Shown here piece after piece: positions 35,996-47,107 of a stretch of 64,000 nucleotides of DNA (position 1 is the first letter of the stretch; every line of letters starts with the position of its first letter). The DNA is from Bombardia bombarda. Lineage: Eukaryota > Ascomycota > Sordariomycetes > Sordariales > Lasiosphaeriaceae. The stretch is taken from assembly GCA_030512295.1 (NCBI GenBank), contig JAULSR010000002.1, positions 5,704,001 to 5,768,000 of the forward strand, given 5' to 3'. Under the pieces are notes generated by a model. That model had not been told where the DNA came from and did no database searches. It was given only the letters and a program-made list of their open reading frames with translations. A program made the translations under genes and the position numbers.

Positions 35996-38356
35996 ATGCC
36001 GACATCTCGCATCGTCGTTGATGGGCTATGGCGCTGCCTCTGCCCGTCAATTGATGCGACATTATTGGCAAAGGCGACCCTTACTCCACTACTCGCTTCC
36101 TCATCCAGGCATCAAAATGCATGGCGTCGTCGTCCTCACACAGGCCATGGCCGAGGCCGCCCTATCCTGCGCTGCCATGCACCCCAGCCTCGTGCCATGC
36201 ATTCCTATTCCCCCTCGCCTCTGACGGAAGCATCGTCGTCGAATTCGCTGCCAGTAACTGCAGATGACCTCCTCCGCTCTGAAGCCCCTGGGGATCAACT
36301 CATGGATCAAGCTCCAACGGCCGTCATCTACGAGGCTCTGCGAAAGGCCAAGGCTCGCCCGGACAGCAGGCAGTGGATCCTCACAGTCCTCAAGTACCTC
36401 ATCGAGAGCCGCCGCGAGAAGCCAAATGTCTTTCTCTACGAGGCCATGATTATGTCCAACTGGGACCCGGCCGGCTCCGTGTTCGACCTGGAAGCCATCC
36501 TCCAGGCCCTTGACCGGGACGGCATCCAGCCGTCGGACGGCATCTACCACGCCGCATTGCAGATGCTCGCCATCCACCCCGACTACCGGACGAGGAACAA
36601 GCTCCTGCAGCGCATGGCACGCGGGGGGATTACTCTCCGGGACGAGGGAAAGGTCAACGTCGCCATCGGACTGCTCCGTGACGGCCAGTACGAAATGGCG
36701 CTAGATCATCTCGAAGAAATGGTCCGCGCCGCCGTGCCCGTCCCTGGTTGGGTGTTTGACGTTTTTACGTACGCCCTGGGGTCGCTTGGACACGTTGACG
36801 AAGCTGTCCTGATCGTGCAGCAGCGGATAGAGCGAGCCGGCGGCAGCAAAGACGCCGTCTCTCTCGACGTGTGGCACTTTCTCCTCGACGAGTGTAGCAG
36901 AGACCTGGAATATGAGGGCACGCTCTACATCTGGCAGCAAATGGTCGAGCCCGGGCTGCTGAACCCGTCGGACGGCACCATGGTGAACGTGCTCAACACG
37001 GCATCGCGCCACGGAGACCCCTATCTAGCCAACCAGGCCATCCAGCTCCTGACGAACCGGCGCGTCAAGCTGGGCATCCATCACTACGAGGCCCTCGTGG
37101 ACTGCTACGTCTCCACGGGCGATCTGAAAGCCGCCTTCCAGGTCCTCTGCATCATGAGCGGCACAGGTCTGCCCTTTGATGGCAAGGCAAGCACACGCTC
37201 CATCTTTGCCCTCCTCATAGATTCTCCCGAACTGGCAGATAATGCGGTGGACATGCTCGTCGACCTGAGAGAATCCCACGAGATCCCCATATCCGTCCTG
37301 AATGTCGTGATCGAGGCGCTCTGCGTCAACAAACAACAGGACAAGGCCCTCGGTGTGTTCCGTAACCACGTGCGCCAGCTGTGCCCCACGGGCCCGACCC
37401 TGGAAACATTCTTGCTTCTCATGGAGAAGTCCGTCGTGAGCGCAGAAACGGCTCGTTATCTCTTTTCCGAGATGGCGCTCTGGCTGCTGAGACCCACGTC
37501 CGCCATGCACGACCGCATGGTCTATTTCTGCGCCGTCGACAACACTGGCGGCGGCGACCTCGACGAGGCGTTCAAGTACGTAGCAGCTATAGACACCGCC
37601 GCCGCCGCCGCTGCTGCTCCTCCGACTGTCATCGTCGACAGCGAGAACGCGAGCACCAGCACCAGCACCAGCAGTAGCAGTTGGCTGACTAGGCCAACCG
37701 TGCTGGCGCTTTTCGAGCGCTGCTTCCGCAGCAGCAACGTTGACCCACGGGCTTGGCCGCTCGTAGACGAGGCACTACGTCGGAGCATCATTGTTCCGCG
37801 TGATGTCAAACCAGCCGTGCTGGCGCTTCTCGAGCGCTACTTTGGCAGCCAGGACCCGCGGGCTTGGGCGCTCGTGGATGAGGCAGAACGTCGGAATATT
37901 AGCCTTGGGTTTGAGGTGCAGCAGCTGATGAAGAGGTTCAAGAAGCAGAATGCAGCGAAGGTGAATGCAGTGAAGGTGGTGGATGAGCCGGCCGACCAGC
38001 GGACCTTGAGCGTCGAGGATGGAACAGCTCAAGAGCAAGTTGTCGATTTTGTGGAAACAGTGAAGGTGGTAGATGAGCCGGCCGACCAACAACAGAGCTT
38101 GGGCGTCGAGGATGGAACATCTCAAGAACAAGTCGCCGCTTCTGTGGAAACAGTGAAAGGAAAGGAAAGTGAGAATGAGTTGGACAGCCAACAAAGCTTA
38201 AACGAGGATGGAACATCTCAGGAGCAACTGGCCGCTTTTGTGGAAGGAGATGCGCCTCAGCCTTTGAAGGTGTATAAGTCTACCCTAGAGCGCCGCCGTA
38301 TACGTAGGAAAGGGGTGGTGAAATCTAAGGTATCTGCTTGGGCGAAAAGGGAATAA
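35996..38356 (+). CDS. PPR-like mitochondrial protein
   Basis: Single-exon gene for 786 residues, probably an organelle RNA-binding helical-repeat protein. The first ATG in frame is at 35996. The N terminus is basic and Ser/Leu-rich without a membrane segment, as expected of a mitochondrial presequence (RRRPHTGHGRGRP). The body is a string of helix pairs of about 35 residues, for example NVFLYEAMIMSNWDPAG, DGIYHAALQMLAIHPDY, LGIHHYEALVDCYVSTGDLK and ISVLNVVIEALCVNKQQDKA, which read as degenerate PPR units. Near the C terminus come a poly-Ala/Ser-Thr linker, two closely similar units (PTVLALFERCF and PAVLALLERYF, each followed by DPRAW-LVDEA), and then an acidic repeat of about 30 residues in three copies (VDEPADQ, VEDGT-QEQV). 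The C-terminal tail is strongly basic. The RNA target is unknown. Confidence 0.8.
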   Translation: MPTSRIVVDGLWRCLCPSIDATLLAKATLTPLLASSSRHQNAWRRRPHTGHGRGRPILRCHAPQPRAMHSYSPSPLTEASSSNSLPVTADDLLRSEAPGDQLMDQAPTAVIYEALRKAKARPDSRQWILTVLKYLIESRREKPNVFLYEAMIMSNWDPAGSVFDLEAILQALDRDGIQPSDGIYHAALQMLAIHPDYRTRNKLLQRMARGGITLRDEGKVNVAIGLLRDGQYEMALDHLEEMVRAAVPVPGWVFDVFTYALGSLGHVDEAVLIVQQRIERAGGSKDAVSLDVWHFLLDECSRDLEYEGTLYIWQQMVEPGLLNPSDGTMVNVLNTASRHGDPYLANQAIQLLTNRRVKLGIHHYEALVDCYVSTGDLKAAFQVLCIMSGTGLPFDGKASTRSIFALLIDSPELADNAVDMLVDLRESHEIPISVLNVVIEALCVNKQQDKALGVFRNHVRQLCPTGPTLETFLLLMEKSVVSAETARYLFSEMALWLLRPTSAMHDRMVYFCAVDNTGGGDLDEAFKYVAAIDTAAAAAAAPPTVIVDSENASTSTSTSSSSWLTRPTVLALFERCFRSSNVDPRAWPLVDEALRRSIIVPRDVKPAVLALLERYFGSQDPRAWALVDEAERRNISLGFEVQQLMKRFKKQNAAKVNAVKVVDEPADQRTLSVEDGTAQEQVVDFVETVKVVDEPADQQQSLGVEDGTSQEQVAASVETVKGKESENELDSQQSLNEDGTSQEQLAAFVEGDAPQPLKVYKSTLERRRIRRKGVVKSKVSAWAKRE
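37970..38250 (+). repeat. Coding tandem repeat of about 92 bp, three copies
   Basis: Inside the PPR-like gene. Copy 1 begins about 37970, copy 2 about 38062, and copy 3 (degenerate) about 38154. Shared peptide cores are VDEPADQ and DGTSQEQ. Confidence 0.75.
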
Positions 38357-39648
38357 GATAATTATAATAAGGGGGTTCAACACCACGTCGGTGGTCTGCC
38401 TAGGTTTCGAATCGATTCAACAAAGATAGTAGAGACTTGATGCACCTTGACATGGGAGCTGTGAATAGTCTTCTGCTTATGAATAGATGGTTATGTGATT
38501 AGGAGAAAGCGACGAAGTATCGTGTTGTTTTTGACAATAATTCATTGTAGGTGATGATATGTCTGCCGCGTATTATCGTATTGTAAAGTCTATCCTGCTC
38601 GGACAACGACATGCTTGTTAAGGATGCTTTGAAAATATGGCGTCTGGTAAACAGACATGCACGGCGAGACAAGTATTGAGATAATATAAAATATACTGAA
38701 TAAATGACTAAACACAACAAACTAAATATATTTTTTCATGACATGTAAATCTCAAATATCATTTCAAGTTGATGGGCATATGCTCGTGCTCTTCGATTCG
38801 CCTTCACCCAAGCTAAGCAAACGGAAGCAATTCTCACTCAACCGTTTATCACTTATAACCGATAGGGAGATGACCAGAAACAAGAAGACAGCGGACCCCC
38901 GGTAAACATCCCAATCACATTACATATAAAACAATTCATTCACGTACCCATTTGTGAATAGGTATTATCGAGAATAACTAAAAAAAGACACGACTACCCC
39001 CAGCCCATATCCCTACTCACCTATGCCACGCATCTATGCCACGCATCTCTTCATAAATAAATAAACACCAAAGCTAAACCAACGAACTACCATGATAGTA
39101 AAACCGCCACGCTGAGGGAAAAGAGCCCAAGCCAGTGCGTCTAATCTGTCAGTCCAGTGTAATGTATGTCTCTTAAATAAAGACCAGCAAAATCGAATTA
39201 AAGGGGAGTGTGGGTTGTGTTTATCACACACCCATTACATATAATCCTTGGTAAACATGTTTGGTCGTTCATCGGTCCATACTTCTTTTCTGTCCTCCCG
39301 CCGTAAGATCGATCAGGGTAGATGAGTATGGATAGGTAAGGTATATATATAGAGCGGTCGCCAGTTGACCAAAACCGAAACCCAACCCGAAAAGGGACCA
39401 CAAACTTTCCCATCGCCAAACCGCCGCCGCGAGGCCAGACCACACGCCGGACCGACCATACAAACGACCATAACAAGCCTACACCATAACACACCACTGC
39501 TTTTCTTTCTTCCCACACCCCAAGACAACCAGCCAGCCAGCCGAAGGGACTCATCAGAAACTGCCTGATATCACAACCGACGCCGGGTCCCATTCACCCA
39601 ACTGACCAGCCATTACACATCATTTGTTTATATATGCTTCTTCCCCCC
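38357..39648. other. Convergent 3' flanks, PPR-like gene and Zn2Cys6 regulator
   Basis: AT-rich in the first half. Open frames of up to 131 codons at 39198-39593 lack any domain. No gene is supported. Confidence 0.55.
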
Positions 39649-39953
39649 TCAACCCGAAGGATTATTCCTCAACAGATCATACAGCGCCTGATCGCCGCCA
39701 TCAATCTGACTACTATACGTATGGCTCGACAGATTCATAGACCGATGATGCGACTGCGACTGCTGGGCATACGCGGCAGCAGCGGCAGCAGCGGCAGCAC
39801 TACTGCCGTGGGCATGCGAGGCCGGGTTCGTAGAGTACCCACTGTTCCCACTACTACCACCACCACTGCCTGCGGTCGAGCTATAGTCCGACGCAGGAGG
39901 GTTGTTGTTGCTTGCCGTAAAGCCATACCAGTTTTGCTGCTGCTGCTGCTGAT

Positions 39954-39985
<32 letters not shown>

Positions 39986-42900
39986 GGCTGCTGATTCGAG
40001 TACGTGCTATAAGATTGGTTCGACTGGGCTGGAGGTTGTGCTTGTGTCTGCTGTGCCTGTTGGTTATAGGCGTTTGACGCCGCACTTCTAGTCTGGACCG
40101 ATGGCTGTGGCCGCACATTGAACCCTTGCAGGGACCGCTGTGACTGCGACTGTGACTGCTGTGGCTGCTGCGACTGTTGGGTGCTGGATGAGGCGGCATT
40201 GTATGATGATCTGGTGGCGGGTGTGGAAGTGTTAGTATTGTACGAGCGGGTGCTCCGGGACTGAGACCCGGAAGCAGACACTCCCCACTGTGACGTGCTC
40301 GGCGCCGCTGTTGTGCTCGTACTGTATGATGTTGTAGCGGGTTGCGGAACAGGATTGGAAAGCGCCGTGGACGAGGCGGAATTGCCTGACCGAGTGTTGT
40401 AGCCGTCATAGGACGAGTACGAATTTGGGAGGGCTGAAGACGGGGTATTGGTATATGGCTCGTAGGCAATGCGGGTATTCGACGATGGTTTGGCCTGAGT
40501 ACTTGGGTACTGTGAATAACTATCGTAGCTCGGGATAGCGGTCGAATCAGACACCCCTGTATTAGAAGCATAACCTGAAGTATCCGTAAGAGACTGGCTT
40601 CCTTGGACCTGCCTGCGGCGTCCTGATGTCGGGGGAATTGGAATAGGATTGGGCGTATGGCTCTGGGTGACTTGGGGAAAGTTGCTCTGTCGAGATTTGG
40701 CCCGGGTTATATGGGCGGTGGCTTGGTATGGCGAGGTGTGCGCCGGCTGGCTGGTCGTCTGCACTGCAGGTTGAGGTGTACTCGACCAACTCGAAGTCTG
40801 CCGCAAATCATCATATTCTTGCGGGACCGGGTTTTGGACCGGGTTCTCGACTGGCTTCCGTGTCCGCGTTTGCCTTGGCGAGGGCTTGCTAACGGGTGCT
40901 GGGGCGGGAGGCGGATCTGATACTGTCTGCCAAGCATCGTCTCGGACAGTCGCAGCATTGTTATTGCTGTTGCTTACGTTGGTATGCGCAGAATGAGCCG
41001 TGGGAAGACTTCGTCTTGATCTGGTTCGACCATGTGAGCTCGTCTGTTGTACCTGCTGTACCTGCTGTATTTGCTGTGGCTGGTGGACCTGCCGCTGCCG
41101 CTCCTGGTGTACCGAGCGCTGTTCAGCAACAGGCAACGGTGCTGGCTGAGATGGTGTCGAATACGTGAAATCATGCATCGGTGCCTCCACAACCGGGGCT
41201 GGAATGTATTCTGGCTGAGGGGGTGGAATACTCGGCCGAGCGACTTCGGGGGTCGTGTTATTCGAGGCACGCGGTAAGGATAAGCCAGAGGCATGCTGTT
41301 GGTAGAACCCGGACGGTTGCGAAAACGTAGACGCCGGCCTGTCAGCGGGAGGCGATACCAGCTCCGAGGGTGGAATCGTGTGTGGCTCTTCGTGAATGCT
41401 CGTGTGATTGTGAATTCCTGAATCTTCATGAAAGCCCGTATTATGGTGAATGCCCGAATCAGGATGAATGCCCGAACCGCTATAGATATCAGAGTCATGA
41501 TGCATATCCGTGTCATTATGGATGTCGGCGCCGTTGTGGGTGTTCGTGTTATCACGGTAGCTCAAGCTGTCATGAATGTTCGAATCGTGACGGAATCCCA
41601 GAGATCCCAAGTCCTCCGGTTCCTCTTCCGGCTCCTGGACGGCTAGCTCTGGGACAACCGGCTCTGGGGCAGCCGGCTCGGGCTCATCTTGCTCCAGGTC
41701 CGCTTTCGAGACTCGACTGTGCCTGGGCTTGGCAGGAGCATAGTAGCATGAAGCACCAACCGCAAGGCATTGCAAACAAGCTGGCTTTTCTTTATTACAC
41801 TGTAAATTGTCAGTACTGATTCGAGTGTAAATGAGACTCTTAAAAACAAACCTTAGCTTTCTGTTTACGACAGAATTCGCAAGCTCCTCGAGTGGGCTTT
41901 GGCGTCTTTCCAGATGCCGCATCAGTCGCTTCAGCCTCAGCATCGGCGTCTGAAGCGTTTGGCTTCTTTCTCCTCCGGGACTTTTCGGATCTCGAAGGAG
42001 TCGCTGCCTCTGATACGTTGCCGGCTGGCGCTGGGCTTGCCGTCTCTTGTCCCTGTTGAGGAGTAGACCGGCCGGAACTAGCCCCGCCCTTATTAGGATG
42101 AACGATACACAGTCGTTCTGCTCCATATTTGACAAGCATTGCCAGCGATTCCATCTGCAGGTCAGGCGATTGGTTCACAAAGATATTAAACTGCTCAGGA
42201 GACAGTGTCTGCGGGTCAATGTTCTGTTCAGAGAGCAGCTTGATTGCAATATCCCGCCGTCTTCTCGCCTCTCCCGGCGGGATGTCCAGGATCGACTGGC
42301 TGTGCACGCCGCCGTTGACCGAGCCGGCGCCTTGCGACTCGGAACGAGCGTCGGCATCATTATGAGCAGACGAGCCGACGAGTCCTTCGGGGTAGCTGAT
42401 GGAACCATTCTGCTGAGAGTCACCAAGCCCATCTGCCTGCTGGTTGCTGCTGTTATAAAGCGGCCGCTCGGAGGACTGGCCAACGGGTATGGCGCCTGGC
42501 ATCTCAGGCGGAATAATGGTACCATCCGGATTAGAAGCAGCAGTATCCTTCTTCTTCTTCCGCCGCTTCTTCGGCTGCGAACCCTCCCCTCCGGCTCCTT
42601 CAGCTCCCTCAGCGGCCCCATCCTCTGCCGGCCGCTTCCTAGCGCTCTTGGGCTTGGGTGCGTTGGCATCCCGCGGTGGCCTGGGAGGTCTCGGCTGCTT
42701 TGGTTCCTTTGGAGGTCTTGGTGGCCTTGGAGCCTTGACGGGCTGCTTGGGCTCCCTCCTCGCTGATGCTGGCAGCTTAAGTCCAGGAATAGGGGGAGGG
42801 GGTGGTGGTACGAGAATCTCGACCAACTCGGCGACGGTCTTGTGTATGGGCGTGTGATCATACTTCACCTCGATGGTCCTAGTATTCTTGACAAAAGCGA

Positions 42901-43489
42901 TGGTCAGCGAACCGCGACAGTCAAAGGCCGGACGACTCATGTTGATAGAGTCGGATGCGTCCTTGTTGCTCCATTCGCCAATGACCGTCCTCGCGGGGTT
43001 TTTGGCGTTCTGGCGGCTCCAGGCGCTCCACGAGTCCTTGCAGATATATGTAAATGCCCATCCTTGCTCGCCTCGTGATACCCCTCGCACTGCCCAGTTG
43101 CTCCCGTCCACCTCACCAAGCGACGACGTTATGTGCTTCGCGACGGATTTCTGCAGGACGTGATCATCGGAAGGCTGATTGAGGAGGGTGTCTAGCGCGT
43201 TGATTCGGCGCGTCGCTGGGTTGCCATTCACGCCGGGGTCTGGGGTGGCGCCCGACTGCGTCCCTCCCAGCAGCGGACTGATGATGGACGCTTGTTCAAG
43301 CGCCTCATTTTCGGTCTCGGTGACAGGCACATGGAAGACGGTGGTGGGGCGCAGCTCGAAGGTGACCGAGATGTGATCGGCGCGCGTTTCCGTCACTTTG
43401 GTAGTGAAAATGTCGCGCAGCTGGTGTTGCAGGTCCTCTACGGAGCCGCACGACGGGTTCGACCTGGAGGCGCCGAGTAACGCCTCCAT
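39649..43489 (-). CDS. Large regulator with a mid-protein Zn2Cys6 finger
   Basis: Two exons, 43489-41852 and 41799-39649, give 1262 residues. The ATG at 43489 is chosen because the frame extends above it only to a TTG. The N-terminal third has a globular block (NWAVRGVSRGEQGWAFTYIC, then TVIGEWSNKDASDSINMSRP) that I do not recognise as a named domain. A Pro/Lys/Arg-rich hinge follows with a bipartite-type nuclear signal (PKKRRKKKK). The finger is C537, C540, C547, C554, C557, C564, split by the intron just before C547. Unusually for this family it lies in mid-protein. After it come an acidic Pro/Glu stretch, a 6-residue His/Asp/Ser tandem repeat (617-687), and some 500 residues rich in Ser, Gln, Asn, Thr and Tyr, with poly-Ser and poly-Gln runs, resembling a prion-like activation region. 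Likely a nuclear DNA-binding protein; targets unknown. Confidence 0.82.
39938..39990. repeat. CTG/CAG trinucleotide tracts
   Basis: Two CTG runs on the plus strand, separated by ATTGTTG. On the coding (minus) strand one reads as poly-Ser (AGC) and the other as poly-Gln (CAG). Confidence 0.9.
41377..41589 (-). repeat. 18-bp coding repeat, His/Asp/Ser hexapeptides
   Basis: About twelve units of six residues with consensus H-x-D/N-S/T-x-I (for example HPDSGI, HEDSGI, HHDSDI, HNHTSI). The first unit is one residue short. It lies between the zinc finger and the Ser/Gln-rich tail. Confidence 0.85.
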
Positions 43490-43898
43490 CGCAGCGCACG
43501 AATGTGGAGGACAAAATGGAGGCGAGAGCGCCTGTTGTCTCTCGGTCGTGCTCAACCGAACTCATGCGAAAACGCAACTGGAAAAGAGATTCAGCATTGA
43601 TTTAATGAGCATTTATTACAACAAAATCATCTCGAGGGCATCCTACACTTCAGCATGCCTTGGCTCAAAACCAGAGCGATCGATCACGAACCTCGCTCGC
43701 GTCGCTCGAAATAGTAGAGTCGTGAGCAAGAGTTGGCCCATGCGCGCGTCTGCGTGTGATGCAAACAATGGTCGTGGCACTGGTGTGAGCTGTGGCGCAT
43801 GGGGCAGAGTTGCTTGACCGAAATAGGGTTAGGGTTGTATAGGCTTAATTTTGCCCCCTGCGGACGGCTCAAAGTTTAAAAGGGTGAAGATAAACCTA

Positions 43899-44153
43899 CA
43901 CTCCAGCCCTGGTTTAATTGTTAGCTTGGTTCTTGAGACGGGCCCTGGTCAAAACTTGGATTTGAGGCCTCAAAATACCGTGGAAAGCGATTTCAACGCT
44001 GATAATTTGCTATACTACTCCAACAGCAATAGCTCTATTCAGTAGATGCTTTTTAATTTCAAGAGAATAGGCCGTTTGGTCGTGAGGTTTGATAGTTTTG
44101 ACCGGGACCTTCGTCTCCAGAACCGAGCTAACAATTAAACCAGGGCTGGAGTG
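43899..44153. mobile_element. Non-autonomous inverted-repeat element (MITE-like), 255 bp
   Basis: Long imperfect terminal inverted repeats. The outer 28 bases are identical (outer end CACTCCAGCCCTGGTTTAAT), and similarity continues for about 60 bases with single-base changes and a 2-base gap. TA flanks both ends (43897-43898 and 44154-44155), as left by Tc1/mariner-type insertion. The interior has no open frame of note. It lies about 410 bases upstream of the regulator start codon. Confidence 0.82.
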
Positions 44154-44442
44154 TAGTTGAGTTTCCAACGAGGAAGATAGTTGACTTGCAGCAAATTTCA
44201 TCCATGGATATGACTTAATATTCATGGGTCGGTAATGGAATGTATCCAGGTATCTAACCTCAGATATACTGTTTCGCGAGTGTATGGTAAAGGCACATGC
44301 TCAAGGTAACAAGTGACCTCTGATCAAAACTTATCACACGCTTCTTTCTTCATTCAAGCTCACGCACAACCTAGGGGTATCGTTGAGATATATGCACACA
44401 CACACATTTTCCTGTCCTGCCCATATTGCAGCCAGTCCAATG

Positions 44443-44535
44443 CAGTACCAGTACCAGTCCAGTCCAGTCTAGTCCAGTCCAGTCCAGTCCGCCCAGTCCA
44501 GCCCAGTCCAGTTGAGTCCACCTCATCCAGTCCTC
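44443..44535. repeat. GTCCA-type pentamer repeat
   Basis: Some fifteen CAGTC/CAGTA/CAGCC pentamer-like units, degenerate at both ends. Confidence 0.8.
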
Positions 44536-45200
44536 CTTCTTTCCTCTTTCCTCCTCTCTGGCTCCAGTTTCCTCTCAAAGATCACCAGCAGTCTAGGTAC
44601 TCCAAACCCCCCTCTAGACCGGTCACATTTTATTTCCCCAAGATGTGACAGCCACTCCCACTCACTCCGCCCATGCAACCTGTCCCCCTTTCTTTCCTTC
44701 CTTCCTTGCTCTATGTCCGTTTGGCCCCCCATTTTTGTTGAAAAATCAGCACCGCACGTTTGTTTCCACGTGGGTGTAGGTGTTTGAATAAAACGCCGTT
44801 TTAATAATGCTTTGCGCTCTTTGCCGTCATTTGTCCCATGTGGTCGTTTATTCCGCCGTTGCTGCTGCTGCTGCTGTGTTCAAAATGAAGAAAAAATGTG
44901 ACGAAAATAAAGTCAATGTAATGCTCCTTCCGCGCGCCCCCTCCACCCCTTTCTTTGTGTGTCGTCCTACAAAAAGAAAAAAAAAACTAAAACATAAACA
45001 CAAAGATGAAAAATCTTTCCTCCTCTGTCGCTGTCGTCTGCCCTGCAAATCTTTGGCGCAAGGTAAAAAGTGTTGAATTAATTACGTCGGGTTTGTGTGA
45101 ATAATATTGTTGAATAAGAAGTAGAAACATGGCCAGGTATTGATATGGGCTAAACCGGGTAGCCTATGCCAGCCATGTGTAGTGTATTGTGTGTGTCGTT

Positions 45201-47107
45201 TTACTGAGGCGCTGTTGAAGCCTCGACGCCGTTGGTGGGGGGATGGGACCCATTGGTCCGAGGTACTGGAACCATGTCTAGGTTAGGAACCTTGAGGTCG
45301 CTCAGGACCTCGAAGATTGTGCGTGGCTCATGGAAGTCGTTGTTGACTGCGACAAACGTGTTAGTGCTGCTATTAAGGGGAAAACCACGAGTGTTAGAGC
45401 TATCTTACCGATGTTCACCAGGTACCAGGTGTCCATGATCTCGGAGAGAACCAGTCGACTGGGCGTACCATCTTCGTAGCAGCGTGCCCAGTCTACTCCA
45501 AGCTGGAATGCCTCATCCTTCCAGGCCAAGAAACTGACGCTCTCCACAATTGTGGGCTGGACAATCTCCTTGCCGGGGAAGACACCCCATGTAAGTCCAT
45601 TGGGTCCTTCTGATGCCGCATTTGTCTCCAGATTACCAGATCTGGTGACGGCATAGTAGGACAGGTCGGGATGCTTCTCGATACGGCGCCTTATCTCGGG
45701 GTATACAGCGGGCGAGACGAGCAGCTCGAGGTATGCCTTCTGGTAGACGTAACCGTTCGGGGGACCCCAGCCGTGCACGGGATGAGACGACTTGACACCA
45801 TTGACGGCCGGCTGTGAGTTTACCGTAATCAGGCCGCGCTTGTTAAGATCGATCAGGTCGTCCTTGATCAGATCGGCCTCGCTGGCGACGGGCGCCTCGC
45901 TCCAGGGGAGATACTCGATATCCTTGTTCAGGTATCGGACAAAGAGGTGAGCGATGTCGGCGATGCACTTGGGCTCGCCCCACTTCTTGCGGTTCTGTTC
46001 ATTTGTGCCCGTCAAGCCAACACCGTAGGCATCCAACTCGCCAAAGGCAGGAGACCTCGAATCACCCCAGCGTCCGTTGGGAAACTCGTCCCAGTCCTGC
46101 GTGCGCTTAACATACGACTTGTTCCGGTTGCGCCAGAAAATGGGGCGCACATCCTCGTCCCGTCTCCCGAAGCCCAAGGATTGCTTCCACGGCAATGCCT
46201 GCTTCAGCGGCCTGTTGGGTGACGGCATCCATTCCAGCTCGTCGAGAACCATGCGCGTAGCTTGCGCCAGATTCATGGTGTAGAAGTGAAGGTGGCGAAT
46301 GCCAGCGGCCAAGATCTTGCGGCACATTTCGGCCACGAGCGTCTTTCCAATCTCGCGCACAGCAACATCGTCGTTCTTGACCGGGTTAATGATGTCGATC
46401 CACCTGTCGGGAATCTTGCAGTTCATGTGGTTCGCGCGGCGAATGAAACTGTCGTAAGTGGCAATGGGCATGATGCCTGGCACAATGGGCACAGCAATAC
46501 CAGCCGCCCTCACCTTGCCGACCCAGCGCAAGAAATTATCGACATCGTAGAACATCTGGGTGACAATGAAAGTAGCACCCACGTCGACCTTCTCCTTGAG
46601 GTGGTCGATCAGCTGGTCTTCGTCCTTGTTGTCGTCGCACCCCTCGGGGTAGCCGGCGACGCCAATGTCGAAGTGGGCGCCGTAGCTCTTGCGAATGTGC
46701 GACACGAGGTCTCGGGCGTACTGGAAACCGCCCTCGGCAGCCTGCCACTTCTCCTGTTGCCGTGGCGGGTCGCCCCGTAGGGCCAGGATGTTGGTGCAAC
46801 CGGCCTTGTACGCCCTGCGCAGGGCATCGTTGATCTTCTCCTCGCCCATGTCGGTACATGTCAGGTGCATACATGTCTCAAGCCCGAGATAGGTTTGCGC
46901 CTGAACTACCATCTCGCAGGTAAGCTCAGCCTGTCGCCCTCCAGCACCCCAGGTGATGTCGATGAACTTCGGTCCAAAGCTGTACATGCGGTCCATGCGG
47001 TCGTACAGGTTCTGTACACCCTGCGCCGTCTTGGGCGGGAAGTACTCAAACGAGAAGGACGGCTGGCCGGTCCTCTCGGCTTCGGAGAGCATCTCTTGGA
47101 TATGCAT
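45201..47107 (-). CDS. MET13: Methylenetetrahydrofolate reductase
   Basis: Reduces 5,10-methylenetetrahydrofolate to 5-methyltetrahydrofolate, the methyl donor for methionine synthesis, in the cytosol. It has 614 residues in two exons, 47107-45409 and 45346-45201; the last exon completes LVNIVNNDFHEPRTIFEVL. The N-terminal FAD-binding TIM barrel shows SFEYFPPKTAQGVQNLYDRM, FIDITWGAGG, LETCMHLTCTDM and NILALRGDPPR. The C-terminal regulatory domain includes GWGPPNGYVYQKAYLELL. The DRMDRM and GGFQYARDLV strings fit the Met13 branch better than Met12. The C terminus is a short Pro/Thr/Ser tail. The start codon opens directly on the conserved N terminus, so no organelle signal is likely. Confidence 0.96.

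Larger units (their letters stand above)
43490..45200. other. Upstream region of the mid-finger regulator and 3' flank of MET13
   Basis: Contains a TAGGGTTAGGGTT motif near 43835, the 43.9-kb inverted-repeat element and a GTCCA-rich repeat (44443-44535). No gene is supported. Confidence 0.55.

Noticed and set aside
39198..39593. Minus-strand open frame of 131 codons downstream of the regulator
   Set aside because: Trp/Gly-rich random-looking product, no domain; more likely 3' flank.
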